Shown piece after piece: positions 1 to 9,274 of a stretch of 64,000 nt of DNA. The DNA is taken from positions 496,001 through 560,000 of the forward strand of contig NZ_QLMC01000003.1 in NCBI RefSeq assembly GCF_003259745.1, given 5' to 3'. The notes beneath the pieces are model-generated. The model was not told the origin of the DNA. It saw only the letters and a list, made by a program, of their open reading frames with translations, and made no database searches. The position numbers were made by a program, and so were the translations under genes. Within the stretch, counting starts at the first letter, position 1. Each line of letters starts with the position of its first letter. Source of the DNA: Larkinella arboricola (lineage in GTDB: Bacteria; Bacteroidota; Bacteroidia; Cytophagales; Spirosomataceae).

Positions 1-1
1 G

Positions 2-871
2 CCAATCCTGAAAGAAGGTGACGTACTGATCGCGGTAAAAGCCATCAGTATCAACCCGGTTGACGTGAAAAGCCGCGCCGGAAAAGGTGTTTATGGCCGA
101 ATCAAGGAAGAAAGTCCGCTTATTCTAGGCTGGGATATTTCCGGCGTAGTCACCGAAAGCAAATCTCCCCTGTTCAAAACCGGCGACGCGGTATTCGGTA
201 TGGTCAATTTTCCGGGACACGGCAAAGCCTACGCCGAATACGTAGCCGCACCGGCCAGCCAACTGGCCCTGAAGCCCGCCAATATTTCGCACGAAGAAGC
301 TGCCGCAGCCACGCTGGCGGCCCTGACGGCTTACCAGGCGCTGGCCAAACACGCCAACGTCCAGCCCGGGCAGAAGGTGTTGGTTCATGCGGCTGCTGGT
401 GGCGTGGGGCATTTTACCGTGCAACTGGCCAAACACCTCGGAGCCTACGTAGTGGGAACGTCTTCCGTTAAAAACAGGGATTTCGTTCAGCAGCTGGGTG
501 CGGATGAGCACATTGATTACCACACCTTTGACTGGGAACAGGCAACACCGCAATTCGACTTCGTGCTCGACACCGTTGGGGGCGACAACATCGACCGTTC
601 GCTGCACGTGACCAAACCGGGCAGTACGCTGATCAGCATTCCGTCGGGGCTTAACGAAACCGTTACTGAAAAAGCGAAAGCCAAAGGCGTAAACGGTTAT
701 TTCTTCCTGGTTAGCTCGAACGGCGACGACATGAAAGCCCTCGCCGACTATCTGGAACAGGGCACCCTGAAAGCCCACGTGTCCGAGTCGTTTGCGTTTG
801 CCGACATGGCCAAAGCCCACGAGCAGGTAGAAAGCGGCCGGACAGTCGGCAAAGTCGTCGTGGTCTTGTAA
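2..871 (+). CDS. Zinc-type MDR family NAD(P)H:quinone oxidoreductase, 5'-truncated by the window
   Basis: Medium-chain dehydrogenase/reductase, probably an NADPH-dependent quinone or enone reductase in the cytosol. The frame is open to the window edge and reads the family's N-terminal INPVDVK segment, so the true start lies upstream of base 1; the GTG at 65 is internal. The nucleotide-binding signature AAAGGVGHFTVQLAK is visible, followed by LGADEHIDY and the FDFVLDTVGGD stretch typical of this group. No cysteine-rich structural zinc loop is seen, which fits the zinc-independent quinone reductase branch. It faces a ring-cleaving dioxygenase gene convergently, with a long hairpin between the stops. 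The substrate cannot be told from sequence. Confidence 0.9.
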   Translation, partial: PILKEGDVLIAVKAISINPVDVKSRAGKGVYGRIKEESPLILGWDISGVVTESKSPLFKTGDAVFGMVNFPGHGKAYAEYVAAPASQLALKPANISHEEAAAATLAALTAYQALAKHANVQPGQKVLVHAAAGGVGHFTVQLAKHLGAYVVGTSSVKNRDFVQQLGADEHIDYHTFDWEQATPQFDFVLDTVGGDNIDRSLHVTKPGSTLISIPSGLNETVTEKAKAKGVNGYFFLVSSNGDDMKALADYLEQGTLKAHVSESFAFADMAKAHEQVESGRTVGKVVVVL

Positions 872-903
872 CCCGTTTTCACCGCATCGGAAAGGCCCGG
901 CTT

Positions 904-941
904 CCGGCGGCAGTCAGATACCGTGAACTGACTGCCGCCGG
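904..941. terminator. 14-bp perfect hairpin between convergent genes
   Basis: Perfect inverted repeat CCGGCGGCAGTCAG (904-917) and its complement (928-941) with a 10-base loop. It sits between the stop of the MDR gene (871) and the stop of the convergent dioxygenase gene (950). Only a weak T-rich stretch follows on the plus strand, so a bidirectional terminator or 3'-end stabilising hairpin is inferred. Confidence 0.6.
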
Positions 942-949
942 TTCTGGTC

Positions 950-1885
950 TTACCCCAGCACTGGCAACTGTTGTTCAATCCGGCTCCGGCGGGCTTCGTA
1001 CTGCTCCGGTAATTTCAGGTGGGTTCCCAGTTCGGTCAGCGGTTCATCGACCGTAAAGCCGGGGTTGTCGGTGGCAATTTCAAATAACACCCCGCCCGGT
1101 TCGCGGAAATAGATGGAATAAAAGTAATTCCGGTCAATCTGCCCGGTCACCTGCAACCCCCGATCCGCGAGCTTTTCGCGAAAACTTTCCTGAACAGTTT
1201 CATCCTTCACCCGGAACGCCACGTGGTGGATGGTTCCGCCAGCGACCAGCCCGTTGGCTTCTCCGCGCACTTCGACCAGATCCACAATGGCTGCGTTCGC
1301 GACGGCGCTGGTCGCAAAGCGGTACCGATTGACATGCTGCTCAACGAGCTGATAGCCAAACACCTCGGTCAGGATATCGGCCGTATCCTTAATGTTCTGG
1401 AGCGTCAGTGTGACGTTGTGAAATCCCTTGGTGGCCATGTCTGCTTTCACCTCCCCGGTTTCCCAGGGCTGGCGGAGGTCGGCGGTTTTGGGCACGATCA
1501 ACTCCAGCTTCAGGCCGTCCGGGTCGAGAAAAGGCAGGTACCGTTCGCCAAACCGTTCCGAAGGCTTGTTGTAGATCACATTGTATTTATCAAACCGTTT
1601 CAGCCAGAAATCAAGGCTTCCTTCCGGTACGGAATAGCCGATTTCGGTTGCCATCCCCGTGCCCCGGCGACCGGGAGCGATGCCTTCCCAGGGAAAAAAG
1701 GTCAGAATAGTGCCCGGTGCGCCATTTTCGTTTCCGAAATAAAAATGATAGGTATTCGGATCGTCGAAATTGACCGTCTTTTTGACGAACCGCAAACCCA
1801 GCACATTCGTGTAAAAGCGGTGATTACGCTGCGCACTCGTGGCAATGGCGGTGATGTGGTGAAGACCTAAAAGTTGCTCTTCCAT
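950..1885 (-). CDS. Ring-cleaving dioxygenase, VOC superfamily (MhqO/PcpA-like)
   Basis: Predicted metal-dependent extradiol-type dioxygenase of the vicinal oxygen chelate fold, 311 residues, the usual length for the MhqO/PcpA group that opens hydroquinone rings. Two VOC modules are visible: an N-terminal one opening with LHHITAIA (His9/His10) and a second with IHHVAFRV near residue 220. The acidic metal ligand is in FEIATDNPG near residue 270. The two histidines and the glutamate match the family's metal triad. The adjacent quinone-reductase-like MDR gene, and the DoxX and cupin genes nearby, suggest a role in detoxifying quinones or electrophiles. The true substrate is unknown. Confidence 0.88.
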   Translation of the reverse strand: MEEQLLGLHHITAIATSAQRNHRFYTNVLGLRFVKKTVNFDDPNTYHFYFGNENGAPGTILTFFPWEGIAPGRRGTGMATEIGYSVPEGSLDFWLKRFDKYNVIYNKPSERFGERYLPFLDPDGLKLELIVPKTADLRQPWETGEVKADMATKGFHNVTLTLQNIKDTADILTEVFGYQLVEQHVNRYRFATSAVANAAIVDLVEVRGEANGLVAGGTIHHVAFRVKDETVQESFREKLADRGLQVTGQIDRNYFYSIYFREPGGVLFEIATDNPGFTVDEPLTELGTHLKLPEQYEARRSRIEQQLPVLG

Positions 1886-2123
1886 AGGATAGTGTGAGGT
1901 TGATCAGGTGAAGTAAAGGCTTCGGCCCTGGTTATGAATAAGCACCCTTTCAGAACCAGGAAAATTGTATTTTTAGCCGTAAAAATGGCCCGTTAACGAT
2001 CTAAATGTCAACTGATTTTGTTTTATTAATGTAACCGGGGCCTGGTTTTTAGTCCGATTTGCCGCTCCGGTAAAAATTGGACAGAATGCGGTTTCCCCCA
2101 TTCATTTTATTGGCAACAGATAC

Positions 2124-2303
2124 ATGAAAAAACAAATTGCACTTGAGTTGACTGAAAGCGAAGCGCAGATGCTGGCGTTTTTACTCCATACCGCTACCGA
2201 TCAATTTTACGCCAGCAAGGTTCTTCGGGATCGGGCTAAAATTAGTCTGAAAGATTTACGAACGGCTGAAACGGTCAGAAGAAAATTATCACATCAGCGA
2301 TAA
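2124..2303 (+). CDS. Small hypothetical protein, 59 aa
   Basis: ATG at 2124 opens a 59-residue frame ending at TAA 2301-2303. The product starts MKKQIALELTESEAQML and has a mixed, soluble, probably helical composition with a basic C-terminus (VRRKLSHQR). It fills an otherwise empty gap of about 500 bases between two minus-strand genes and has no competing longer frame. The amphipathic helix pattern and ordinary codon use suggest a real gene. I recognise no family. There is no clear ribosome binding site, as is normal for this phylum. Confidence 0.5.
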   Translation: MKKQIALELTESEAQMLAFLLHTATDQFYASKVLRDRAKISLKDLRTAETVRRKLSHQR

Positions 2304-2405
2304 TTCAGGCGCCAAACGCCCTAAACGGTTTTCGCTGGTTTCTGATACCGAATAAACGGGATGTATCCTGTTTCACCCATTTGGTAACGTATGGCCATCT
2401 TTTGT

Positions 2406-2729
2406 TTAATAAAAGATGGCCAGCCAGATGGTTTCCTCCTCTTCGGTGGTCCATTCTACGCGGTGTTTGACGTGAGCGGGCAGGTTGATGTAACTTCCCG
2501 CCGACAACGTAACCGGTTCGTCCTCACCCCAGAGCCTGAGTTTGGCCGCTCCTTTTACCACCAGTACCCATTCATTCTCGGGTTGATCATACCAGAATCC
2601 TTCCGGCGACGCGTGGCCTTTGGAGACAATCCGTTCTATTTTGATCCCCTGACCTGCCATCAATTCCTCAAACAACTCCTCGGGCAAAGAGCCCGGAATT
2701 GCCGAAAACAGATTCCCGCTATTGTTCAT
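2406..2729 (-). CDS. Cupin-domain protein
   Basis: A 107-residue single-domain cupin. The first conserved motif is degenerate (NEWVLVVKGAAKLRL), and the second is GSYINLPAHVKHRVEW, which keeps the Pro-x-x-x-x-His pattern. Proteins of this size are small metal-binding beta-barrels of variable function, including isomerases, dioxygenases and quercetinase-like enzymes. The gene begins 19 bases after the stop of the DoxX-like gene and is probably cotranscribed with it. The reaction cannot be assigned. Confidence 0.85.
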   Translation of the reverse strand: MNNSGNLFSAIPGSLPEELFEELMAGQGIKIERIVSKGHASPEGFWYDQPENEWVLVVKGAAKLRLWGEDEPVTLSAGSYINLPAHVKHRVEWTTEEEETIWLAIFY

Positions 2730-2748
2730 CTCTATTGTTAACTGAGTT

Positions 2749-3138
2749 TTAAAGGTTATCCGTGCTTTTCAAGGCCCAATAAACCAGGACGGGCTGAAAA
2801 AACAGCCGGATAAACCGTTTCCGGTCGGTGTCCAGCCCAAAGGCATCCCGTTTATTGACGTACTGAGACACATTGCCGGGAAATACCGCCGTAAAAAAGG
2901 CAGCGGCAATTTTTCCAACGGTTTGCTGATGTTCCCGATCGGTCAATACCAGACTGCTGCCCAGCGCCACCTCAGCGATGCCTGAATAAACAACGGTATC
3001 GTCTTTGGGTAACGGTACCCAATCCGGAACCTGAGCCTGAAATTCTTTGCGGGCAAAAGTCAGGTGGCTGATACCGGCATAAATCAAACTGGAACCCAGA
3101 AAGATACGGGCTATTTTTTTAGCAGTCTTTTCGTTCAT
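2749..3138 (-). CDS. DoxX-like membrane protein
   Basis: A 129-residue integral membrane protein with about four hydrophobic segments. It resembles DoxX/DoxD-like proteins found in redox and thiol-stress contexts: IFLGSSLIYAGISHLTF near the N-terminus, a central YSGIAEVALGSSLVL helix and a C-terminal FFQPVLVYWAL helix. It is the first gene of a two-gene leftward unit with the cupin. The upstream 280 bases separate it from the divergent alcohol dehydrogenase gene and must hold both promoters, though I see no convincing -7 box there. Confidence 0.8.
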   Translation of the reverse strand: MNEKTAKKIARIFLGSSLIYAGISHLTFARKEFQAQVPDWVPLPKDDTVVYSGIAEVALGSSLVLTDREHQQTVGKIAAAFFTAVFPGNVSQYVNKRDAFGLDTDRKRFIRLFFQPVLVYWALKSTDNL

Positions 3139-3417
3139 TGCGTCGTACGTTGATGTTTTTAATAAAAGCAGAAGTAACCCGTTTTGTTACGATTCCCCTT
3201 ACTTTCCGGTATGTAGTTGCAGGTACTTACGCAGCAGATTACTTTTTCAATAGATTTTCGGTTCAAAAACTCACATTTTTGCGCCAAAGCAGTTGAATAC
3301 CCGAACGCGTGAAAAAATTGATACCGGACAAACTTTTCAGCCCAACCGCATTATTTCATCCTGAAGTTTCTGCCATCCTTCACGCATTACTCAACGCAAC
3401 TCATTAAATACATCCAT

Positions 3418-4464
3418 ATGATAGCAACAAAAGGCTATGCCGCCCAAACCAAAGATTCGGGCCTGGCCCCCTGGAATTTTGACAGACGTGAAGTTGGCCC
3501 GCACGATGTTCAGTTCGATATTACCTATTGTGGGGTTTGCCATTCAGACCTCCACCAGATCAACGGCGAATGGGGCGGAGAGATTTTCCCGATGGTGCCC
3601 GGACACGAGATAGTTGGCCGGGTTGTGGCGGTGGGCAGCGAGGTAACCAGGTTTAAAGTCGGCGATCTGGCGGGTACCGGCTGCATGGTTGACTCCTGCC
3701 GTAACTGTGAGTCTTGTCAGAAGGGACTGGAGCAATATTGCCTCAACGGCAACACGCTCACGTACAATAGCCTGGAGCAGGACCACAAAACCCCCACCTA
3801 CGGCGGCTACTCCAACACCATCGTGGTGAACGAAGATTTCGTTCTTCATATCTCCGAAAAACTGGATTTGGCGGCCACCGCTCCCCTGCTCTGCGCCGGG
3901 ATCACAACCTACTCCCCGCTGAGACACTGGAAAGTGGGCAAAGGCCATAAACTGGCGGTGTTGGGTCTGGGCGGCCTGGGACACATGGGGATCAAATTTG
4001 GTGTCGCGTTTGGAGCGGAGGTAACCGTTCTCAGCACATCGCCGAAAAAAGAGGAAGATGCCCGAAAATTGGGAGCCCATAACTTTATTGTTACGAGCGA
4101 TCCGGCCCAGTTGAAATCCGCAATGGGTTATTTTGATTTTATTTTGGACACGGTTTCCGCCGAACACGATTACAACCAGTATCTGGCCCTCTTGAAAACC
4201 GACGGTGTCCACATCTGCGTAGGTGCTCCGCCAACGCCTTCCGCCCTGACGGCCTTCAGCCTGATTCCCGGTCGAAAAAGCATTGCTGGTTCCAACATTG
4301 GCGGTATTGCCGAAACGCAGGAAATGCTGGATTTCTGTGCGGAAAACAACATTGTGTCGGACATTGAACTGATCGACATCAAAGACATTCACCCGGCCTA
4401 CGAACGGATGCTGAAAGGCGATGTGCGGTACCGGTTTGTCATTGACATGGCTACGTTAAAATAA
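3418..4464 (+). CDS. NAD(P)-dependent zinc alcohol dehydrogenase (YahK/CAD-like)
   Basis: A 348-residue zinc-dependent alcohol/aldehyde reductase of the cinnamyl-alcohol-dehydrogenase-like MDR group (YahK, AdhA type). Catalytic zinc ligands are visible as Cys41 (GVCHSDLH), His63 with Glu64 (PGHEIVG) and Cys159. The structural zinc lobe has Cys94, Cys97, Cys100 and Cys108. The Rossmann glycines are at 183-188 (GLGGLG). Members reduce a broad range of aldehydes with NADPH. An aldo/keto reductase follows 59 bases downstream on the same strand, so the two may form a carbonyl-detoxification unit. Confidence 0.93.
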   Translation: MIATKGYAAQTKDSGLAPWNFDRREVGPHDVQFDITYCGVCHSDLHQINGEWGGEIFPMVPGHEIVGRVVAVGSEVTRFKVGDLAGTGCMVDSCRNCESCQKGLEQYCLNGNTLTYNSLEQDHKTPTYGGYSNTIVVNEDFVLHISEKLDLAATAPLLCAGITTYSPLRHWKVGKGHKLAVLGLGGLGHMGIKFGVAFGAEVTVLSTSPKKEEDARKLGAHNFIVTSDPAQLKSAMGYFDFILDTVSAEHDYNQYLALLKTDGVHICVGAPPTPSALTAFSLIPGRKSIAGSNIGGIAETQEMLDFCAENNIVSDIELIDIKDIHPAYERMLKGDVRYRFVIDMATLK

Positions 4465-4523
4465 GCCGGGCAACAAACGGAGGACAGGCGGGTTAGTTAT
4501 CTTCAAACCAAGTTTATACGCGT

Positions 4524-5498
4524 ATGGATTACATCCGATTGGGTAATACCGGCATGATGGTTTCCCGGATCTGTCTGGGTACGATGACCTATGGCACCCC
4601 TACCGAACGCTGGCCCTGGGCTCTGAATGAAGAGAAAAGCCGGCCTTTCCTCCAAAAAGCCCTGGAACTGGGAATCAATTTTTTCGACACCGCCGACGTG
4701 TATTCGGGCGGTGTAAGTGAGGAAGTAGTAGGCCGGGCGCTTCGGGACTTTGCCCGGCGCGACGAGATCGTACTGGCTACCAAAGTCTACAACCCGATGG
4801 GCCCCGGCCCGAACGACCGGGGTTTGTCCCGCAAGCATATCATGAGCGCCATTGATGCCAGCCTCAGAAGACTAGGTACGGACTATGTGGACCTCTACCA
4901 GATTCACCGTTGGGACGCCAACACGCCCATTGAGGAAACGATGGAAGCCCTGCATGACGTGGTAAAGGCCGGTAAAGCCCGCTACATTGGCGCGTCGTCC
5001 ATGTATAGCTGGCAGTTTGCCAAAGCCCAATACACCGCCGATCTGCGCGGCTGGACCCGGTTCGTATCCATGCAGCCGCATTACAATCTAGTTTATCGGG
5101 AAGAGGAACGGGAAATGTTACCCTTCTGTGCCGACCAAAAAATTGCCGTTATTCCCTGGTCGCCCCTGGCGCGGGGACTGCTGACGGGTGGCCGTAGCAA
5201 GGAACGGAACGAAACCGAACGGGCGCGTACCGACGCGTTTGGCAAATCGCTGTATAGCGAAGCCGACTTCCGCATCGCCGACCGGGTAACGGAAATGGCC
5301 CAGCAGCGCGGCATTCCTGCGGCCCAGATTGCCCTGGCCTGGATGCTGAGCAAACCCGTTATTACGTCCCCCATTGTGGGAGCCAGCAAACCGGGCCATA
5401 TCGAGGACGCGGTTGGGGCGATATCGGTCAAGTTGTCGGACGAAGAAATCCGGTATCTGGAAGATCCCTACCAGCCCCACCCGGTATTGGGTATGTAA
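4524..5498 (+). CDS. Aldo/keto reductase
   Basis: A 324-residue NADPH-dependent aldo/keto reductase with the complete catalytic tetrad: Asp55 and Tyr60 (FFDTADVYSGG), Lys87 (LATKVYN) and His128 (YQIHRWD). It resembles the YajO/YakC-like subfamily that acts on small aldehydes and aldose-type sugars. The C-terminal cofactor region (SPIVGASKPGHIEDA) is intact. It follows the zinc alcohol dehydrogenase on the same strand after 59 bases, and cotranscription is likely. No terminator is visible before the next gene, 135 bases on. Confidence 0.93.
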   Translation: MDYIRLGNTGMMVSRICLGTMTYGTPTERWPWALNEEKSRPFLQKALELGINFFDTADVYSGGVSEEVVGRALRDFARRDEIVLATKVYNPMGPGPNDRGLSRKHIMSAIDASLRRLGTDYVDLYQIHRWDANTPIEETMEALHDVVKAGKARYIGASSMYSWQFAKAQYTADLRGWTRFVSMQPHYNLVYREEEREMLPFCADQKIAVIPWSPLARGLLTGGRSKERNETERARTDAFGKSLYSEADFRIADRVTEMAQQRGIPAAQIALAWMLSKPVITSPIVGASKPGHIEDAVGAISVKLSDEEIRYLEDPYQPHPVLGM

Positions 5499-5633
5499 CC
5501 GGCTAAGGGAAAGAGAACATCCGCATGGTTTCGACAGCTTATGGACAGGCACAAATTGCCTAACTTTATCCATCCGCCACTGGATTGCTTTGTTTAAAAT
5601 GGCAACTTTGTCCACGTCAAACGTCTGATTAAT

Positions 5634-6536
5634 ATGCCCAAAACCCTTCTACTCAGCCTTGCCCTTACGTTTACTGGTTTTTTGTGTCTGGCACAGCAGG
5701 AAATACCGTTGTATCCCGGCTCCGTACCGAACGCAAAAACATCGGATGTCAAAGAAACCAAACGGTCGGACCAGGTCGTATTGAATGTGGTTCAGCCCAC
5801 GCTGTCGATCTTTCTGCCACCGAAGGAAAAAGCCACCGGAGCCGCCGTGGTTATCTGTCCGGGCGGAGGCTACGGGGTTCTGGTGATGAAGCGCGAAGGG
5901 TACGATGTGGCCGAAGCGTTCACGAAAATGGGCGTAGCGGCTTTTGTCCTGAAATACCGGCTGCCCAATGAGAAAACCATGATCGACCCCTCCATCGGAC
6001 CGTTGCAGGACGCCCAGCAGGCGCTGAAAACCGTTCGGCAGCGCGCCAAGGAATGGGGAGTCGATTCAAAAAAAATCGGCATTATGGGCTTTTCGGCAGG
6101 TGGTCACCTGGCAGCTACCGCCGGAACCCATTTCAAAAAACCGGTGATCGACAACCCCGAAACCGTCAGCGTCCGGCCGGATTTTATGATTCTGATTTAT
6201 CCAGTTATTAGTTTTCGGGACGAAATTGGGCATAGTGGCAGCCGAAAAAATTTGCTGGGCGCTTCGCCAAAACCGGAGCAGGTCACCTTATTTTCCAACG
6301 AATTGCAGGTCGATGAATCGACACCACCGGCCTTTCTCACCCATGCCGGAGACGATACCGTGGTCCCGGTCAAAAATAGCCTTATTTTTTACGAAGCCCT
6401 CCAGAAAAAGGGCGTTTCGGCTGATCTGCACCTGTACACGAAAGGGGAACACGGTTATCTGAAAACCCCGGCTTTTGAAGAGTGGTTTGGCAGAATCCGG
6501 CATTGGATGAACCAAAGCGGTCTGTTAACTCCCTGA
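5634..6536 (+). CDS. Exported alpha/beta-hydrolase, acetyl-esterase/xylanase-associated type
   Basis: A 300-residue serine esterase of the BD-FAE/acetylxylan-esterase-like alpha/beta-hydrolase group. Residues 1-20 form a signal peptide ending at CLAQ, so it acts in the periplasm or outside. The oxyanion segment PGGGY lies at 76-80. The nucleophile is Ser154 (GFSAGG), the acid Asp240 or Asp241 (HAGDDTVVP) and the base His273 (GEHGY). Related enzymes deacetylate plant polysaccharides or cleave phenolic esters; the substrate here is unknown. It precedes a TonB-dependent receptor on the same strand by 180 bases of AT-rich DNA. Confidence 0.88.
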   Translation: MPKTLLLSLALTFTGFLCLAQQEIPLYPGSVPNAKTSDVKETKRSDQVVLNVVQPTLSIFLPPKEKATGAAVVICPGGGYGVLVMKREGYDVAEAFTKMGVAAFVLKYRLPNEKTMIDPSIGPLQDAQQALKTVRQRAKEWGVDSKKIGIMGFSAGGHLAATAGTHFKKPVIDNPETVSVRPDFMILIYPVISFRDEIGHSGSRKNLLGASPKPEQVTLFSNELQVDESTPPAFLTHAGDDTVVPVKNSLIFYEALQKKGVSADLHLYTKGEHGYLKTPAFEEWFGRIRHWMNQSGLLTP

Positions 6537-6718
6537 TTCCGCATCCCGTTTCAGCGAATGAACCGTAATAAAATATAAAAAAGCGATAATCTTATTATCA
6601 GGAGTTCCAGTAACTCATAATTAGCACAGAATTTAGACGATTAGCAGTAAATTAGCAGATTATTTGCCTTGTTGGCATAGTACCTCCTTTTTATTTGCCC
6701 GAATTCCTTTACCGTAGT

Positions 6719-9190
6719 ATGAAAAAAATCCTACTCCCGCTCCTCTTGTGTTTTGCTCTGTACACCCGGGCACAAAATCCGGCAACGATGCCGCAACTGC
6801 CCGGTATTCAGGCAAACATTAAAGCCAGCCTGAAAGCAAAAATCAGCGGGACGGTGATGGATGCTGCGCAGAACAAACCCGTCGAATTTGCCACAGTTGC
6901 CCTGCTGAATCCGCAAACGGAAAAAATCATCGGCGGAACTACCACCAACGAATCCGGAAAATTCCTGATCAGTGGGGTGGATGAAGGCACGTACCGGATC
7001 GTCATCAGCTTCATCGGCTTCGAAAACAAAACCATCAACAATGTCCACGTGGGTTCCGAAGGAGGTGAAGTCACGCTGGGTATCGTGCAAATGCAAACCG
7101 ACTCGCGCACGCTGAACGAAGTGATTGTTACGGCGGAAAAACCGCTGGTGGAGGACAAGGACGACCGCATCGTTTACAACGCCGATAAAGACGCGACCAA
7201 CGCCGGAGGCTCGGCCATCGATGTTCTGAAAAAAGTGCCACTGCTGACGGTTGATCCGGACGGAACGGTAACGCTCAAAGGCAGCAGCAGCATCAAGGTT
7301 CTGATCAACAACAAACCGTCAAGCATCATGGCCCGCAGCATCAGCGAAGCCCTGCAAATGATTCCGGCGGAACTGATTAAATCGGTGGAGGTTGTGACGG
7401 CACCCTCGGCCAAATACGACGCCGAAGGCACGGCGGGCGTGATCAACATCATTACAAAAAATCAGTTACAGGGCCTGACGGGCGGCCTGAATGCTTCCGT
7501 TGGCAGCCGTCGGAATAATCTCGGCGGTAATTTCAATTTCAAACGGGATAAACTCAGCATTACGGGTTACGGGGGCGGCAACGTGAACAACTATTACGGA
7601 GGATCGGAGTCCGTCCGGCAGAATCTGCTGGGTGATCAGGTAATAAGCACCATCGAGCAGATAAACGCCTATAAGAACAAAGGCCGTTCTGGTTTCGGCT
7701 CCTTCAGCATTGATTATGATCTGGATTCCCTGAACCGCGTTGGCATCGACGCCAGTTTTGGTGGGGAAGCCCGGAATACCAACTCGACGCGCGACACGCG
7801 GGTTACGTCCGACGATCCGCAGTATTTCCGGCGGTATAATCATACCCAGAACCGCAATCGGAACATGGACCTCAATTTCAATTATACGCGGACCTTCAAA
7901 CGCAGCAAGGAGCAGGAATACACGTTTCTGGCCCAGTATAACCGCAACAACAACCACAGCAACTATTCGCTCTATCAGATGCCGCTGCCGGAAAGCGAGG
8001 TAATCGACTACCGCGAGCGCAACAACAACGATAACCAGCAGAACGAATTTACGCTGCAAACCGACTTCACCTATCCGCTTTCAACCGTTAAACGGCGAAT
8101 GCTGGAAGTAGGCACCAAGGCGATTCTGCGCGACGTGGGCAGCGATTACCGGCTGGAAAATGCGTCCGATGGTTCACTGAACTTTCAGGACGATCCGCGC
8201 CGGGCCAATATGTTTGATTACCAGCAGTGGGTATGGTCGTCGTATGCATCGTTTCGGATGCGTACCGGCAACATGTGGGGCTTCAACGTGGGCGGGCGTT
8301 TGGAAATGACCAACATTACCGCTGATTTTGTGTCAACCAGCACAAAATTCAGCGACCGCTACCAGAATTTCCTGCCGAATGTGACGATTTCAAAGCGGTT
8401 TGGCGAAGAACGTCGGCTGAAACTGAACTACAGCCAGCGGATTCAGCGGCCATCCATTTTCTTCCTGAACCCGTACGTGAACTACGCCGATCCGAAAAAT
8501 ATTTCGTCGGGTAACCCGTACCTCAACCCTGAACTGGCCCACTCGGTCGAGTTGTCGTTCAGCACGTTTACGAAAAAAGGAACGACCATCAACGCGATGC
8601 TGTTCGGGCGGCAAACCAACAACGCCATCGAGCGCATCACCACGGTGGATACGAGCGGGGTGTCGAGCAGCACCTACCGGAACATTGCCCAGAATGCAAC
8701 CTACGGCATGAATCTGTTCGGATCGGCGCGCCCGGTGAAGCAGTGGACCATCAGCGGCTCGTTCGGTCTAAATTACAATATTCTGAACAGTACGGCCTTG
8801 CAGATTCATAACGAGAACTGGAGCTACCAGTTCAATATGAACACTTCGCTGCAACTGCCCAATAACTTCAGTGTTCAGGCCAACGGCTCCTACCGTTCGC
8901 GCCGGATTCAGTTGCAGGGTCAGTCGTCGGGCTTTTATTACTACGCTTTTTCGGGCCGAAAGGAGTTCAAAAAACAAAAAGTTACCATAACGGCCAATTT
9001 CGAGAACCCCTTCCGTCGTTATAATACCATCGAGACGCTGTTACGAACGCCCACATTTAGGTCGGACGGCTCCAATTATAACGTGATCCGGAACATTCGT
9101 TTGTCGGTCAACTGGCGGTTCGGCAAAATGGATGCGGGTCAGAACCGCGAAAAGAAAAGAATTTCAAACGACGACGGCAAACGCGGATAA
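6719..9190 (+). CDS. TonB-dependent receptor with N-terminal carboxypeptidase-regulatory domain
   Basis: Outer-membrane beta-barrel receptor of about 823 residues. I chose the ATG at 6719 because it opens a clean signal peptide (MKKILLPLLLCFALYTRAQ); a frame from 6695 adds eight residues that spoil it. After the signal come a CarboxypepD_reg-like beta domain (ISGTVMDAAQ... near 35-110), a TonB-box-like stretch (LNEVIVTAEKP), a plug ending in GTAGVINIITK, then a long aromatic-rich barrel. It belongs to the outer-membrane beta-barrel family related to CirA and TonB receptors rather than to SusC, and no SusD partner is adjacent. The cargo is unknown. Confidence 0.88.
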   Translation: MKKILLPLLLCFALYTRAQNPATMPQLPGIQANIKASLKAKISGTVMDAAQNKPVEFATVALLNPQTEKIIGGTTTNESGKFLISGVDEGTYRIVISFIGFENKTINNVHVGSEGGEVTLGIVQMQTDSRTLNEVIVTAEKPLVEDKDDRIVYNADKDATNAGGSAIDVLKKVPLLTVDPDGTVTLKGSSSIKVLINNKPSSIMARSISEALQMIPAELIKSVEVVTAPSAKYDAEGTAGVINIITKNQLQGLTGGLNASVGSRRNNLGGNFNFKRDKLSITGYGGGNVNNYYGGSESVRQNLLGDQVISTIEQINAYKNKGRSGFGSFSIDYDLDSLNRVGIDASFGGEARNTNSTRDTRVTSDDPQYFRRYNHTQNRNRNMDLNFNYTRTFKRSKEQEYTFLAQYNRNNNHSNYSLYQMPLPESEVIDYRERNNNDNQQNEFTLQTDFTYPLSTVKRRMLEVGTKAILRDVGSDYRLENASDGSLNFQDDPRRANMFDYQQWVWSSYASFRMRTGNMWGFNVGGRLEMTNITADFVSTSTKFSDRYQNFLPNVTISKRFGEERRLKLNYSQRIQRPSIFFLNPYVNYADPKNISSGNPYLNPELAHSVELSFSTFTKKGTTINAMLFGRQTNNAIERITTVDTSGVSSSTYRNIAQNATYGMNLFGSARPVKQWTISGSFGLNYNILNSTALQIHNENWSYQFNMNTSLQLPNNFSVQANGSYRSRRIQLQGQSSGFYYYAFSGRKEFKKQKVTITANFENPFRRYNTIETLLRTPTFRSDGSNYNVIRNIRLSVNWRFGKMDAGQNREKKRISNDDGKRG

Positions 9191-9216
9191 CAGCCTGGCG
9201 ACTGTCAGGGCGCGGC

Positions 9217-9246
9217 TTGTTTCTGTCGATAAAATGCGTACCTTAT
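9217..9246 (+). promoter_or_regulatory. Candidate sigma-A promoter of the desaturase gene
   Basis: TTG at 9217-9219 and TACCTTAT at 9239-9246 are separated by 19 bases, close to the Bacteroidota consensus TTG-N19/20-TAnnTTTG. The start codon lies 28 bases beyond the -7 box. The stretch TGTCGATAAAA-CGTA-CTTATT recurs almost unchanged before the DUF4142 gene at about 60.7 kb. Confidence 0.4.
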
Positions 9247-9274
9247 TCAACGTTTTATTGTAACCTGTTCACTA

